The notes: a model not told the origin generated them from the sequence alone. A DNA stretch of 64,000 nucleotides from Intestinimonas butyriciproducens (GCF_004154955.1 NZ_CP011524.1:2604001-2668000), one strand, 5' to 3'. Shown: positions 41,954 to 50,924, counted from the first letter of the stretch. Program-made: numbers and translations.

Positions 41954-43300
41954 ATGAAAACCATCCGTATCGGCAGCGGTGCGGGCTATGCCGGCGACCG
42001 GCTGGAGCCCTCCCTGGAGCTCATTGAGAAGGGCAATCTGGACTACATCAGTTACGAGTGTCTGGCGGAGCGCACCATCGCCATCGGCCAGCAGGCCAAA
42101 CTGAAGGACCCTACCAAGGGGTATAACGGCCTGCTGGAGCACCGCATGGAGAAGGCCCTCCCCCTGGCCTGGAAGCACAAAGTGAAGGTCATCACCAACA
42201 TGGGCTCCGCCAATCCCCAGGCCGCCGCCAAGGTCTGCGTGGAGATCGCCCGCAGGCACGGCCTCCAGGGCATGAAAATCGCCTGTGTCACCGGCGACGA
42301 TCTGCTGCCCGTCATCGACAAGTACATGGACACCGAGGTGTGGGAGACCCACAAGCCCCTCCGGGAGCTGCCCGGCGAGATCGTCTCCGCCAACGCCTAT
42401 ATGGGCGTGGAGGGCATTCTGAAGGCGCTGGACCTGGGCGCCGATGTGGTCATCACCGGCCGCGTGTCCGACCCCGCCATCTTTATGGCCCCCCTCATCC
42501 ACGAGTTCGGCTGGTCCCTGGAGGACTGGGACAAACTGGGCAAGGGCACCATGGTGGGTCATCTTCTGGAGTGCGGCGGTCAGGTCACCGGCGGCTACTT
42601 CGCAGAGCCCGGCAAGAAGGACGTGCCCGGCGTGGGGCACCTGGGCTTCCCCATCATCGAGATCGCCGAGGACGGCTCCTTCTTCGTCACCAAGGTGCCC
42701 GAGGCCGGCGGCATGGTCACCGTGGAGACCTGCTCCGAGCAGATCTGCTATGAGATCCATGACCCCGAGAAGTATCTGACTCCCGACGTGGTGGCCGACT
42801 TCAAGCAGGTCAAGTTTACCGAGGTGGCCAAGGACAAGGTGCAGGTGGAGGGCGCCACCGGCCGCCCCAAGACCGAGACCTTCAAATGCTCCATCGGCTA
42901 CAAGGACTGCTACATCGGCGACGGCGAGATCAGCTACGGCGGCCCCGGCTGCGTCGCCCGCGCCAAGCTGGCGCTGGAGATCGTCAAGGAGCGGCTGGAG
43001 CTGGTGGCCCCCGGCGTGTTTGACGAACTGAAGTTCGACCTCATCGGCTGCAACAGCCTCTATTGGAATCCCGACTACCGGTATAACGAGGAGCCCAGCG
43101 AGGTCCGGGTCCGCGTGGCTGGCCGCGCCAAGACCAAGGCCGAGGCCGACCTCATCGGCAACGAGGTGGAGGCCCTGTACACCAACGGCCCTGCCGGCGG
43201 CTGCGGCGCTGTGAAGCGCACCCGCGACATCGTGTCCGTGGCCTCCATCCTGGTGAGCCGCTACGACGTGAAGCCGGAAGCCGAAATTTTTGAAGTCTGA
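41954..43300 (+). CDS. AtuA/DUF1446-family protein
   Basis: A 448-residue protein of the acyclic terpene utilisation AtuA family (DUF1446). Typical blocks are IRIGSGAGYAGDRLEPSLEL, DYISYECLAERTIA, KVITNMGSANPQAAA, DVVITGRVSDPAIFMAPLIHEFGW, HLLECGGQVTGGYF and GFPIIEIAEDG. The Pseudomonas homologue is needed for citronellol and geraniol breakdown, but its reaction is not established; other members are found with carboxylate catabolism genes. In this operon it lies 54 nt after a CitMHS transporter and 27 nt before the matching small domain, so it probably acts on the imported acid or its CoA ester. Confidence 0.85.
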   Translation: MKTIRIGSGAGYAGDRLEPSLELIEKGNLDYISYECLAERTIAIGQQAKLKDPTKGYNGLLEHRMEKALPLAWKHKVKVITNMGSANPQAAAKVCVEIARRHGLQGMKIACVTGDDLLPVIDKYMDTEVWETHKPLRELPGEIVSANAYMGVEGILKALDLGADVVITGRVSDPAIFMAPLIHEFGWSLEDWDKLGKGTMVGHLLECGGQVTGGYFAEPGKKDVPGVGHLGFPIIEIAEDGSFFVTKVPEAGGMVTVETCSEQICYEIHDPEKYLTPDVVADFKQVKFTEVAKDKVQVEGATGRPKTETFKCSIGYKDCYIGDGEISYGGPGCVARAKLALEIVKERLELVAPGVFDELKFDLIGCNSLYWNPDYRYNEEPSEVRVRVAGRAKTKAEADLIGNEVEALYTNGPAGGCGAVKRTRDIVSVASILVSRYDVKPEAEIFEV

Positions 43301-43327
43301 TTCAGGGACAGAAAGGAAGTATCAGCC

Positions 43328-43627
43328 ATGAAACTCTGGGATATTGCACATTCCCGCACCGGCGATAAGGGCGACATCTCCAACGTGTCCCTCATCGCAT
43401 ACGACCCCAAGGATTACGCCATGCTCTGCGAAAAGGTCACCGCTGAAAAGGTGAAGGAGCACTTCAAGGGCATTGTCAAGGGCGAGGTAGTCCGCTATGA
43501 GCTGCCCAACATCCACGCCCTCAACTTCGTCATGTACGCCGCTCTGGGCGGCGGCGTGACCCGCTCCCTCTCCGTGGACATGCACGGCAAGGGCCTGTCC
43601 TCCTATCTGCTGGACATGGACATCTGA
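43328..43627 (+). CDS. AtuA C-terminal-domain-like protein, separate small subunit
   Basis: A 99-residue protein: LWDIAHSRTGDKGDISNVSL, then ALNFVMYAALGGGVTRSL and the C-terminal YLLDMDI. The RTGDKGxxxNVSL motif is the C-terminal domain of full-length AtuA proteins; here it is a separate gene, as commonly happens in Firmicutes. It most likely forms a complex with the 448-residue protein. AAAGGAAG precedes the ATG at 43328 and a terminator follows at 43648. Confidence 0.85.
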   Translation: MKLWDIAHSRTGDKGDISNVSLIAYDPKDYAMLCEKVTAEKVKEHFKGIVKGEVVRYELPNIHALNFVMYAALGGGVTRSLSVDMHGKGLSSYLLDMDI

Positions 43628-43647
43628 GTTTTTCCCCTTCTCTGCCC

Positions 43648-43681
43648 GGGCGGCACGCGTTTCCACCTTCGCGTGCCGCCC
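43648..43681 (+). terminator. Terminator of the CitMHS-AtuA operon
   Basis: A 12-bp GC-rich stem (43648-43659 with 43670-43681) with a 10-nt loop, followed by CTCTTTAC. Confidence 0.75.
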
Positions 43682-43730
43682 CTCTTTACTATATCCCCAT
43701 AACAATAAAAATAGAGGAGGCAATGTATCC

Positions 43731-45830
43731 ATGAGAAAGCGCATCCTGTCCCTGCTTCTGGCAAGCACACTGTCGCTGTCCCTGGCGTTCCCGGCCCTGG
43801 CCGCCGAGTCCGACACCGCCCCCCGACTCTACCCAGTCCTGACGGAATCGGAGATCACCTATGTTCCCCTCCGGGCCATCGCCGAGGATCTGGGCTTCTC
43901 CGTGGACTGGGATCAGGCCACCCAGACCGCCACTGTCTCCAACAACGTCTACTTCGTCCAGATTCAGCCGCTGCGCAAGACCACCTCCGTGAGCTATGTA
44001 GAGGGGGCCGTCAGCGCGGCCATGACCATGAAGGACGACCGCATCTATGTGGACCAGTCCTTCTTTGAGCAGTACTTGGACGCCGACATCACCGTGAACG
44101 GCGCCTCCGCCACCGCGGCGGCCAGCTCCATGGCCTCCACCCGCAACACCATCCGCGCCAATGACTACGATGTAAAAGAGACCTGCGCGTATGAGAAGTA
44201 TGAAGTCATGGTTCCGATGGATGACGGCGTGAAGCTGCGCACCGTGGTCTATAAGCCGGTCGGCGACGGCCCCTGGCCCACCGCCTTCACCCGCGGGCCC
44301 TACCCCAATCAGGAGGAGACAAAAAATACACTGGGCGAGGAATATGCCAAGCGCGGTATGGCTTACGTCTATCAATACTGCCGGGGCAAGGGCGGTTCCG
44401 AGGGCGAGTATGTGGCCAACGTGGACGAGCGTGCCGACGGCATCGCCAGTCTGAACTGGCTCAACGATCAGGATTGGGTCAAAAGCATCGGCATGCACGG
44501 TCACTCCTACCTGGCCCTCACCACCTGGATCGTGGGAGACAGCCTGCCTGACAAGGTAGAGGCCCTCCATGTCCAGTGCTACGGGGTGCTGCGCAATCTC
44601 TCCGTCAGCCACTCCGGACTGGTGGCCGTGGACAATATCACCGCCTGGACCCTCCAGAACTGCACCGACAAGTACTCCTATGATTTCTATTTGGAGTCCG
44701 CCCAATACCTCCCCCAGATCAGCGTGGATACCGATCTCTGGGGCACCCCTGTAGAGGGCTACGCCGACTGGGTCAATCATCCGGACTTTACCGACGACTA
44801 CTGGAATGAAGGTGTCTGGGGCGACCTGAAGAACGCCATCGGCAAGATCGACGTGCCCACCACCATCTTCGGCGGCTACTACGACCACCACTTCGAGGGT
44901 ACCATCGAGGGCTGGAACCTGCTCAGCGATGAGACCAAGGCCAAGAGCCACATGGTGCTGGGCTCCTGGAACCACGGCTTCGGCTACACCACCGGCTGGA
45001 AGGGCGGAGACAACTACGCCTACGATGTGAATACCGACACCTTCAATTGGTTCTACAGCATCATGGTCAACGGCAAGGTGCCCGCCACCGGCGTGGACGC
45101 CTACGTGGTGGGCGACGATGCATGGGTGCATCTGGACAGCTTCCCCCTGAAAAACGACGGAGAGCGCACCTATTACCTCACCACGGAACCCACAGAGTCC
45201 GACGGCACCGTCTATCTGCTCTCCGACCGTCAGGCAGAGCACGCCGACACCGTCAGCTATGTCTATGACCCCGCGGCCCCCAAGCGCACTGAGGGCGGCG
45301 AGTGTATGCTCTACAGCAGCTCCAGCCCGGACCTGCGGGGAAGCAATCCCCTCTCCCCGGCGGGTTACCGCTCCGACGTCATCAGCTTCGTCAGCGATCC
45401 TCTGGCCGAGGACACCACCCTGGCCGGAAACCTGGTGGCCAATCTCTTCGTCAGCACCGATGTGGAGGACACCGCTTTCACCTATACCATCAGCGAAGTG
45501 GATGCCGACGGCACCGCCCACAACATTAGAAACGGGCTGCTGACCCTGGCCTACCGCAACGACCGCTATGCACAGGCCGTCTACGACTATGTCCCCGGCC
45601 AGGTGGTGGAGATGGAGATCGAGTCCCTGCCCATCGTCTGGACCGTCTCCGCCGGCAACCGCATCCGCATCGACATCTCCTCCTCCGATTTCCCCGAGTT
45701 CAGCAACCACACCAATACCGTGGGCAATTGGGCCGAACAGACCGAGACCAAGATCGCCAACCAGACCATCTACATTGGCGGCGAGTACCCCAGCTCGGTC
45801 ACGCTGCCCACACTCTCCCTGGGCGCGTAA
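43731..45830 (+). CDS. Secreted CocE/NonD-family hydrolase with copper-amine-oxidase-like N-terminal domain
   Basis: A 699-residue secreted protein. The signal peptide (residues 1-25, ending PALAA) is followed by a short stalk-type domain (about 40-120: VPLRAIAEDLGFSVDWDQAT) of the copper amine oxidase N-terminal kind used by Clostridia for surface attachment. Residues about 150-450 are an alpha/beta hydrolase of the X-Pro dipeptidyl-peptidase/CocE family: VPMDDGVKLRTVVYKP, nucleophile in MHGHSY (Ser259, where GRSYGG is usual), Asp in GGYYDHHFEG and His in GSWNHG. The C-terminal 200 residues form the usual jelly-roll domain (VSAGNRIRIDISSSDFPEF). It may be an acyl-amino-acid amidase, esterase or aminopeptidase. 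Confidence 0.88.
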   Translation: MRKRILSLLLASTLSLSLAFPALAAESDTAPRLYPVLTESEITYVPLRAIAEDLGFSVDWDQATQTATVSNNVYFVQIQPLRKTTSVSYVEGAVSAAMTMKDDRIYVDQSFFEQYLDADITVNGASATAAASSMASTRNTIRANDYDVKETCAYEKYEVMVPMDDGVKLRTVVYKPVGDGPWPTAFTRGPYPNQEETKNTLGEEYAKRGMAYVYQYCRGKGGSEGEYVANVDERADGIASLNWLNDQDWVKSIGMHGHSYLALTTWIVGDSLPDKVEALHVQCYGVLRNLSVSHSGLVAVDNITAWTLQNCTDKYSYDFYLESAQYLPQISVDTDLWGTPVEGYADWVNHPDFTDDYWNEGVWGDLKNAIGKIDVPTTIFGGYYDHHFEGTIEGWNLLSDETKAKSHMVLGSWNHGFGYTTGWKGGDNYAYDVNTDTFNWFYSIMVNGKVPATGVDAYVVGDDAWVHLDSFPLKNDGERTYYLTTEPTESDGTVYLLSDRQAEHADTVSYVYDPAAPKRTEGGECMLYSSSSPDLRGSNPLSPAGYRSDVISFVSDPLAEDTTLAGNLVANLFVSTDVEDTAFTYTISEVDADGTAHNIRNGLLTLAYRNDRYAQAVYDYVPGQVVEMEIESLPIVWTVSAGNRIRIDISSSDFPEFSNHTNTVGNWAEQTETKIANQTIYIGGEYPSSVTLPTLSLGA

Positions 45831-45850
45831 GTCCCCTCCCTTTCGGGCTA

Positions 45851-45883
45851 AGTCCCCGGACTTTCTGTGAAGGTCCGGGGACT
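45851..45883 (+). terminator. Terminator after the CocE-like hydrolase
   Basis: An 11-bp stem (45851-45861 with 45873-45883) followed by six or more T. Confidence 0.9.
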
Positions 45884-45953
45884 TTTTTCCATCCGGGGCA
45901 AACATCCCCTTTCTGCATATACTAAGGTGAATGCAGAAGGGAGTGTGTTGCGT

Positions 45954-47804
45954 ATGTGCGGTATTGCCGGCTTCATTTCGTTCGACAGGGACAATGGCCG
46001 CCCCCAGTGGGCGGCCATTGCCCATTCTATGGGGGAGGCGATCAATCACAGGGGCCCCGACGACAAGGGCACCTGGCTCTGTCCCGCCGGGGCCCTGATC
46101 CACCGGCGGCTGGCCGTCATCGATCCGGACCGGGGCCGTCAGCCCATGACCCGGACCCGGGACTGCGCGGAATATACCATCGTCTACAATGGAGAGCTCT
46201 ATAACACGGACGCCCTCCGCCGGGAGCTTTCGGACCAGGGCTATCGCTTTGAGACCAGCTCCGACACCGAGGTCCTCCTGACCGCCTATATGGCCTGGGG
46301 AGAGGAGGTCCCCGCCCGGCTGGAGGGCATCTACGCCTTTGTGATCTGGGACGGAGTCCGAAACCAGTTCTTCGCCTGCCGGGACCGCTTCGGTGTAAAG
46401 CCGTTCTTTTACGCCCTGGCCGACGACGGCGCGCTGGTCTTTGGCTCCGAGCTCAAGGCTCTCTTCCGGTATCCCGGCCTTACGCCCAGGGTGGACGCCG
46501 CCGGATGGTGCGAGGTACTGGGCATCGGCCCGGCCCGTACCAGCGGCTGCGGCGTATTCTCCGGGGTAAAGGAACTGGAGCCGGCCCACTCCATGACCAT
46601 CAGCCGGGGCGGCATCCGCAAGCGCCGGTATTGGTCCCTGGAAAGCCGCCCCCATACCGACGACTATGAGGACACCGTGCTCCGGGTCCGGGAGCTGGTC
46701 ACCGGCGCCATCACCCGGCAGTTGGTGTCCGACGTGCCTCTGTGCACCTTCCTCTCCGGCGGGCTGGACTCCAGTGTGATCTCTGCCGTGGCGGCCCGGG
46801 ACTACCAGCGCCGGGGGCTGCCCGCCCTGGAGACCTATTCCTTCGACTACACGGACAACGCCAAATACTTCACGCCCTCCTCCTTCCAGCCCGACGCCGA
46901 CCAGCCCTGGGTGGAGCGGATGACGGAGGCCTTCCACACCCGGCATACCGTGCTCACCTGCCCCATACCGGACCTGTGCGCCCTGCTGGACGACGCGGTG
47001 GCGGCCAAGGACCTGCCCGGCATGGCCGACGTGGACTCTTCCCTCCTCTATTTCTGCCGCCGGGTGGCGGAGCGGCATGTGGTGGCCCTTTCAGGTGAGT
47101 GCGCCGACGAGGTGTTCGGCGGCTATCCCTGGTTCGAGCGGTCCGAAATGCTCCACGCCGACACCTTCCCCTGGTGCCGGGATCTGGACGCCCGGCGGGA
47201 GGTCTTTGACGCCGGACTGTGGAAGCGTCTGGGCGTCTCGGACTATGTAGACTACCGCTACCGGGCGTCCGTGGCCCAGACGCCCCGGCTGGAGGGGGAG
47301 GACCCGGAGAACGCCCGGCGACGGGAGGTGGCCTGGCTCAACCTCAACTGGTTCATGACCACCCTGCTGGACCGGAAGGACCGTATGTCCATGGCCTCCG
47401 GCCTGGAGGTCCGGGTCCCCTTCTGCGACCACCACCTGGTGGAATACGTCTGGAACATCCCCTGGAGCATGAAGGCCATGAACGGCCGCCGCAAACAGGT
47501 GCTGCGGGACGCGGCGGAGGGGCTGCTGCCCGAGGACGTGCGCACACGGCCCAAGTCCCCCTATCCCAAGACCCACAATCCCCTCTACGAAGAGCTGGTG
47601 CGCGCCCGGCTGGCCGCCATTCTGGATGACCCGGCGGCCCCCCTTCACGCCCTGGTGAACGCCCGGGCCCTGCGGGAGGGCCTGCTCACCTCCGCTGGCG
47701 ACTACGGCCGGCCCTGGTTCGGGCAGCTCATGGCCGGTCCCCAGATGCTGGCCTACCTGGTGCAGCTCAACGTCTGGATGGAGCGGTTCCATCTGACGGT
47801 CTGA
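45954..47804 (+). CDS. asnB: Asparagine synthase (glutamine-hydrolysing)
   Basis: A 616-residue two-domain enzyme that makes asparagine from aspartate, glutamine and ATP. The ATG at 45954 was chosen because it exposes the catalytic Cys2 in MCGIAGF after Met removal; longer readings are excluded. The N-terminal amidotransferase domain shows HRGPDDKGTW, HRRLAVID and YNGELYN; the synthetase domain has the PP-loop LSGGLDSSVISA near residue 270 and LSGECADEVFGGYPW. GAAGGGAG precedes the start. It could alternatively modify a specialised product, but the length and motifs fit primary AsnB. Confidence 0.93.
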   Translation: MCGIAGFISFDRDNGRPQWAAIAHSMGEAINHRGPDDKGTWLCPAGALIHRRLAVIDPDRGRQPMTRTRDCAEYTIVYNGELYNTDALRRELSDQGYRFETSSDTEVLLTAYMAWGEEVPARLEGIYAFVIWDGVRNQFFACRDRFGVKPFFYALADDGALVFGSELKALFRYPGLTPRVDAAGWCEVLGIGPARTSGCGVFSGVKELEPAHSMTISRGGIRKRRYWSLESRPHTDDYEDTVLRVRELVTGAITRQLVSDVPLCTFLSGGLDSSVISAVAARDYQRRGLPALETYSFDYTDNAKYFTPSSFQPDADQPWVERMTEAFHTRHTVLTCPIPDLCALLDDAVAAKDLPGMADVDSSLLYFCRRVAERHVVALSGECADEVFGGYPWFERSEMLHADTFPWCRDLDARREVFDAGLWKRLGVSDYVDYRYRASVAQTPRLEGEDPENARRREVAWLNLNWFMTTLLDRKDRMSMASGLEVRVPFCDHHLVEYVWNIPWSMKAMNGRRKQVLRDAAEGLLPEDVRTRPKSPYPKTHNPLYEELVRARLAAILDDPAAPLHALVNARALREGLLTSAGDYGRPWFGQLMAGPQMLAYLVQLNVWMERFHLTV

Positions 47805-47863
47805 GCCGTCCGCCGCCGACAGAGAAACTTTAGGTTTTCTTCACACCTTCTCAAGGGAATTTT

Positions 47864-47902
47864 ACCTCCTTCGTAGTAGACTCTGGTTACTACGAAGGAG
47901 GT
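47864..47902 (+). promoter_or_regulatory. Perfect 15-bp inverted repeat overlapping the ABC transporter ribosome site
   Basis: ACCTCCTTCGTAGTA (47864-47878) is exactly complementary to TACTACGAAGGAGGT (47888-47902), with a 9-nt centre. The right arm holds the AAGGAGG ribosome binding site of the following gene. It may be a DNA operator (for example of a BceR-like regulator) or, if the left arm is transcribed, an RNA hairpin that hides the ribosome site. Confidence 0.6.
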
Positions 47903-47908
47903 TTTCCT

Positions 47909-48676
47909 ATGGAACCCATTCTGTCTGTCTCACACCTGGAAAAAGTCTACGGCAGCCGCGGAAACCGGACCACCGCCCTCAGCGACCTGAGCTTCGACGT
48001 TCTCCCCGGCGAGTTCGTGGGCATCATGGGGGCCTCGGGCTCCGGAAAGACCACGCTGCTCAACTGCGTCTCCACCATTGACGCCCCCACCTCCGGCTCC
48101 ATCACCGTGGACGGCACGGACGTGACCGCGCTCCGGGGCGCCGCCCTGTCCCGCTTCCGGCGGGAAAGGCTGGGCTTCATCTTCCAGGACTGCAACCTGC
48201 TGGACACGCTCACGGGCTTTGAGAACATCGCCCTGTCCCTTACCATCCTGGGCACGCCCGCCGGGGCCATCGACGCGCGGGTGACGGAGGCGGCCGCCCT
48301 GCTGGGGCTGGAGCGCGTCCTGGACAAGTATCCCTATCAGATGTCCGGCGGCGAACAGCAGCGGGTGGCTGCCGCCCGGGCCATCATCACCCACCCAGCC
48401 CTGGTGCTGGCCGACGAGCCCACCGGGGCCCTGGACTCCAAGGCCGCGGGGCAGCTTCTCCGGCAGCTCTCCGCCCTCAACCAGACCGGGGGCGCCACCA
48501 TCCTCATGGTCACCCACGACGCCTTCACCGCCTCCTGGTGCCGCCGCATCCTCTTCATCAAGGACGGCGGGCTCTACCGGGAGCTGCTGCGGGGAGAGCA
48601 GGACCGCCGGAGCTTCTTCAGCCGCATTCTCGAGGTCGTGAGCACGCTGGGAGGTGACGGCGCCGATGTTCTCTAA
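47909..48676 (+). CDS. ABC transporter ATPase, BceA/antimicrobial-peptide export type
   Basis: A 255-residue ABC ATPase with Walker A GASGSGKTT near residue 41, Q-loop IFQDCNLLDTLT, signature MSGGEQQRVAAARAI, Walker B LVLADEPTGALDSK and switch His in MVTHD. The LDTLTxFENI and DEPTGALDS features are those of the MacB/LolD/BceA group. With its large permease partner it resembles bacitracin-type peptide-antibiotic sensing and detoxification modules. No histidine kinase or response regulator lies next to it. Confidence 0.9.
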   Translation: MEPILSVSHLEKVYGSRGNRTTALSDLSFDVLPGEFVGIMGASGSGKTTLLNCVSTIDAPTSGSITVDGTDVTALRGAALSRFRRERLGFIFQDCNLLDTLTGFENIALSLTILGTPAGAIDARVTEAAALLGLERVLDKYPYQMSGGEQQRVAAARAIITHPALVLADEPTGALDSKAAGQLLRQLSALNQTGGATILMVTHDAFTASWCRRILFIKDGGLYRELLRGEQDRRSFFSRILEVVSTLGGDGADVL

Positions 48677-50519
48677 GCTGGCCCTGCGCAACGTCACACG
48701 GAGCCTCAAGGACTACTCCGTCTATTTTCTCACCCTCACCTTCGGCGTGAGCATCTTCTATGTGTTCAACTCCCTGGAGAGTCAGTGGTGCATGCAGATG
48801 CTGGCGAAAAGCGCCCATTACATGGTGGAGAGCATCCTCATCTTCATGAACGTCTTTTCCGCCTTCGTCTCTGTTGTGCTCGCCTGCCTCATCCTCTACG
48901 CCAACACCTTCCTCATGAAGCGGCGCAAGCGGGAGCTGGGCACCTATTTCCTGCTGGGCCTCCCCACGGCCCGGGTCTCCCTCCTCCTCTTTCTGGAGAC
49001 CCTGCTCATCGGCCTGGCCGCCCTGGTCACCGGCATCCTCCTGGGTATCCTCCTCTCCCAATGCCTGGGTCTGCTCACCATCGCCATGTTCTCCGCCTAT
49101 CCCTCCGGGGAGGCGTTCGGCCTGGTTTTGTCGGGGAAGGCTGTGGGGAAGACCGCCCTCTACTTCGGTGTCATCTTCCTGCTGGTCATGGTCTTTACCG
49201 GTCTGTCCGTCTCCCGGGCCAGGCTCATCGACCTCATGCAGAGCGGGCGCAGAAACGAGGAGATGCGGGAGCGCCCCCTGTGGCGGAGCGTGCTCACCTT
49301 TCTGGCCGGCGTCGCGCTGCTGCTCGCCGCCTACGCCATGCTGCTCCTCCGGGGACTGCTCTATATCGACCCGCGCTTTTTCCTCATGCTGGCCCTGGGC
49401 ACCCTGGGGACCCTGCTGTTCTTCCGCTCGCTCTCGGGCTTTCTCCTCCGGGTGGTGAAGAGCCGGAAAAAGCTCTACTACAAAGGTCTCAATATGTTTG
49501 TGCTGCGGCAGTTCAACAGCCGCATCCACACCACCTATCTCTCCATGACGGTGATCTGTCTGCTCCTGCTGCTGGCCATCGGGATCACCGCCTGCTGCGT
49601 GGGCCTCAACAACACCATTGAGCAGAGCACCGCCTCCGCCGCCCCCTATGACCTCACCATCCAGAACTACAGCGGCGACACCGTCCGGGTGGACATCTCC
49701 ACCCGGCTCACCGAGGCCGGCTTCGACACGGACGCCCTGCTGGAGGACAGCCTGGACTTTCTCCTCTATTATAATGATCCCGTCCTCACCGGCTTTTCCG
49801 ACGAGGAGGTGAACGCCGCGGTGTCCCTGCGCGACTACAACGCCCTGATGGCGATGCAGGGAAAGGCCCCTCTGGCCGCGGCCGCGCTCCCCGCGCTGAG
49901 TCGGGAGCCCGTTCTCACGGGCTACGGGGCTTTCACCGGGCTGGCCGTGGTCTCCGATGAGACAGCCGCCCGCCTCTCTCCCCGGCGCCAGGTGTTTGCC
50001 GCAAACTACCGGGGCGACAAGCAGGCCGCAGAGGACGCCCTCAACGCCGCCTATGCTTCCCCCGACTTCCACACGGAGGAGACCTCCTTCCACCTGGGCA
50101 CCCGGATCGGGGTGTATATGGAAAATATGGGTTCCAAGATCCTGGTCCTCTTCATGGGGCTCTATCTGGGCATGGTCTTTCTTCTCACGGCGGCGGCGGT
50201 GCTGGCCCTCCAACAGCTCTCCCAGGCGGCGGACAACGCCCCCCGTTACCGCATTCTGGCCCGGCTGGGCGCCCCGGAGAAGATGCGCCGCCGGTCCGTA
50301 TTCACCCAGGTGTTCCTGGCCTTCTTCCTCCCCCTGGCCCTGGCGGTGGTCCATGCCGCGGTGGGTATGACGGCGGCCAACGCGGTCATTGCCCAGGTGG
50401 GCCGGGTGGACTCGGCGGCCAGCTCCGCCGTCACGGCCTGCTTCATCCTGGTCATCTATGGGGCCTACTTCCTGGCCACCTACTGCGGCAGCAAGCGTAT
50501 CCTGCGGGAAAACGGATAG
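48666..50519 (+). CDS. ABC transporter permease, BceB-like
   Basis: A 617-residue permease with about ten membrane segments, arranged as in BceB: an N-terminal helix (YFLTLTFGVSIFYVFNSL), an FtsX-like unit ending in RRKRELGTYFLLGL, a large extracytoplasmic domain between helices 7 and 8 (residues about 320-480) and a last FtsX-like unit with RYRILARLGAPEKMRRRS. In BceAB systems the extracytoplasmic domain recognises lipid-II-cycle antibiotics. The ATG at 48666 has GGGAGG 11 nt upstream and overlaps the ATPase gene; a GTG at 48654 is the alternative. Confidence 0.88.
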   Translation: MFSKLALRNVTRSLKDYSVYFLTLTFGVSIFYVFNSLESQWCMQMLAKSAHYMVESILIFMNVFSAFVSVVLACLILYANTFLMKRRKRELGTYFLLGLPTARVSLLLFLETLLIGLAALVTGILLGILLSQCLGLLTIAMFSAYPSGEAFGLVLSGKAVGKTALYFGVIFLLVMVFTGLSVSRARLIDLMQSGRRNEEMRERPLWRSVLTFLAGVALLLAAYAMLLLRGLLYIDPRFFLMLALGTLGTLLFFRSLSGFLLRVVKSRKKLYYKGLNMFVLRQFNSRIHTTYLSMTVICLLLLLAIGITACCVGLNNTIEQSTASAAPYDLTIQNYSGDTVRVDISTRLTEAGFDTDALLEDSLDFLLYYNDPVLTGFSDEEVNAAVSLRDYNALMAMQGKAPLAAAALPALSREPVLTGYGAFTGLAVVSDETAARLSPRRQVFAANYRGDKQAAEDALNAAYASPDFHTEETSFHLGTRIGVYMENMGSKILVLFMGLYLGMVFLLTAAAVLALQQLSQAADNAPRYRILARLGAPEKMRRRSVFTQVFLAFFLPLALAVVHAAVGMTAANAVIAQVGRVDSAASSAVTACFILVIYGAYFLATYCGSKRILRENG

Positions 50520-50528
50520 TAGAAAAGA

Positions 50529-50560
50529 AGCCCGGCGGAGATGGTTGTCTCCGCCGGGCT
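50529..50560 (+). terminator. Terminator of the BceAB-like operon
   Basis: A perfect 13-bp stem (50529-50541 with 50548-50560), 6-nt loop, followed by CTTTT. Confidence 0.85.
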
Positions 50561-50602
50561 CTTTTCCACCGCTTTTGATAAAAAGGACTTCCCTGCCCAC
50601 AC

Positions 50603-50839
50603 TTACAGCCCAGCAAAGAAGTCCTCAAAATTCGTTTTATACAATGTTCGCAGCGCCGCCAATACGCTGATGCGTATGCTGTATTTCCCCTGTTCCATTT
50701 GAGATAGCATTTCTCGGCTCACCGCAAGCCCCATTGTTTGGAGCTTTGCAGCCACCTCTTCCTGCGTATATCCAGCTTTCAGGCGAAGGCGTTTCAGATT
50801 GCCGCCAATCGAAACATCCTGTTTCAGCTTGTGTGACAT
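50603..50839 (-). CDS. XRE-family helix-turn-helix regulator
   Basis: A 78-residue DNA-binding protein. The helix-turn-helix is NLKRLRLKAGYTQEEVAAKL followed by MGLAVSREMLSQMEQGKYSI. The ATG at 50839 (GGGAG 6 nt upstream) is preferred; an ATG at 50866 would add nine residues. Its gene is clearly less GC-rich than the neighbours, suggesting transfer. It is divergent from a small unknown gene, and the region between holds a palindrome that it probably binds. Confidence 0.85.
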   Translation of the reverse strand: MSHKLKQDVSIGGNLKRLRLKAGYTQEEVAAKLQTMGLAVSREMLSQMEQGKYSIRISVLAALRTLYKTNFEDFFAGL

Positions 50840-50857
50840 GACGCTCTCCCACTGATT

Positions 50858-50924
50858 GGAATTCATACATTTCGCTCTTGATATTACACTAAAATTCCGC
50901 TATTATTGGAATGTATACATTCCA
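50858..50924. promoter_or_regulatory. Palindromic operator and related half-match between the divergent XRE pair
   Basis: TGGAATGTATACATTCCA (50907-50924) is a perfect 18-bp palindrome. A related sequence, GGAATTCATACATTT (50858-50872), lies 50 bp away next to the XRE start. Both genes of the pair could be repressed through these sites. Confidence 0.6.

Noticed and set aside
40529-42760. A 743-codon minus-strand frame opposite the CitMHS and AtuA genes
   Set aside because: A shadow frame of Gly/His/Asp-rich sequence without ribosome site; the plus strand encodes recognisable proteins with good starts.
43689-47078. An 1129-codon minus-strand frame opposite the CocE-like and asnB genes
   Set aside because: It overlaps two genes with complete catalytic motifs on the other strand and crosses their terminator; composition is typical of an antisense shadow.
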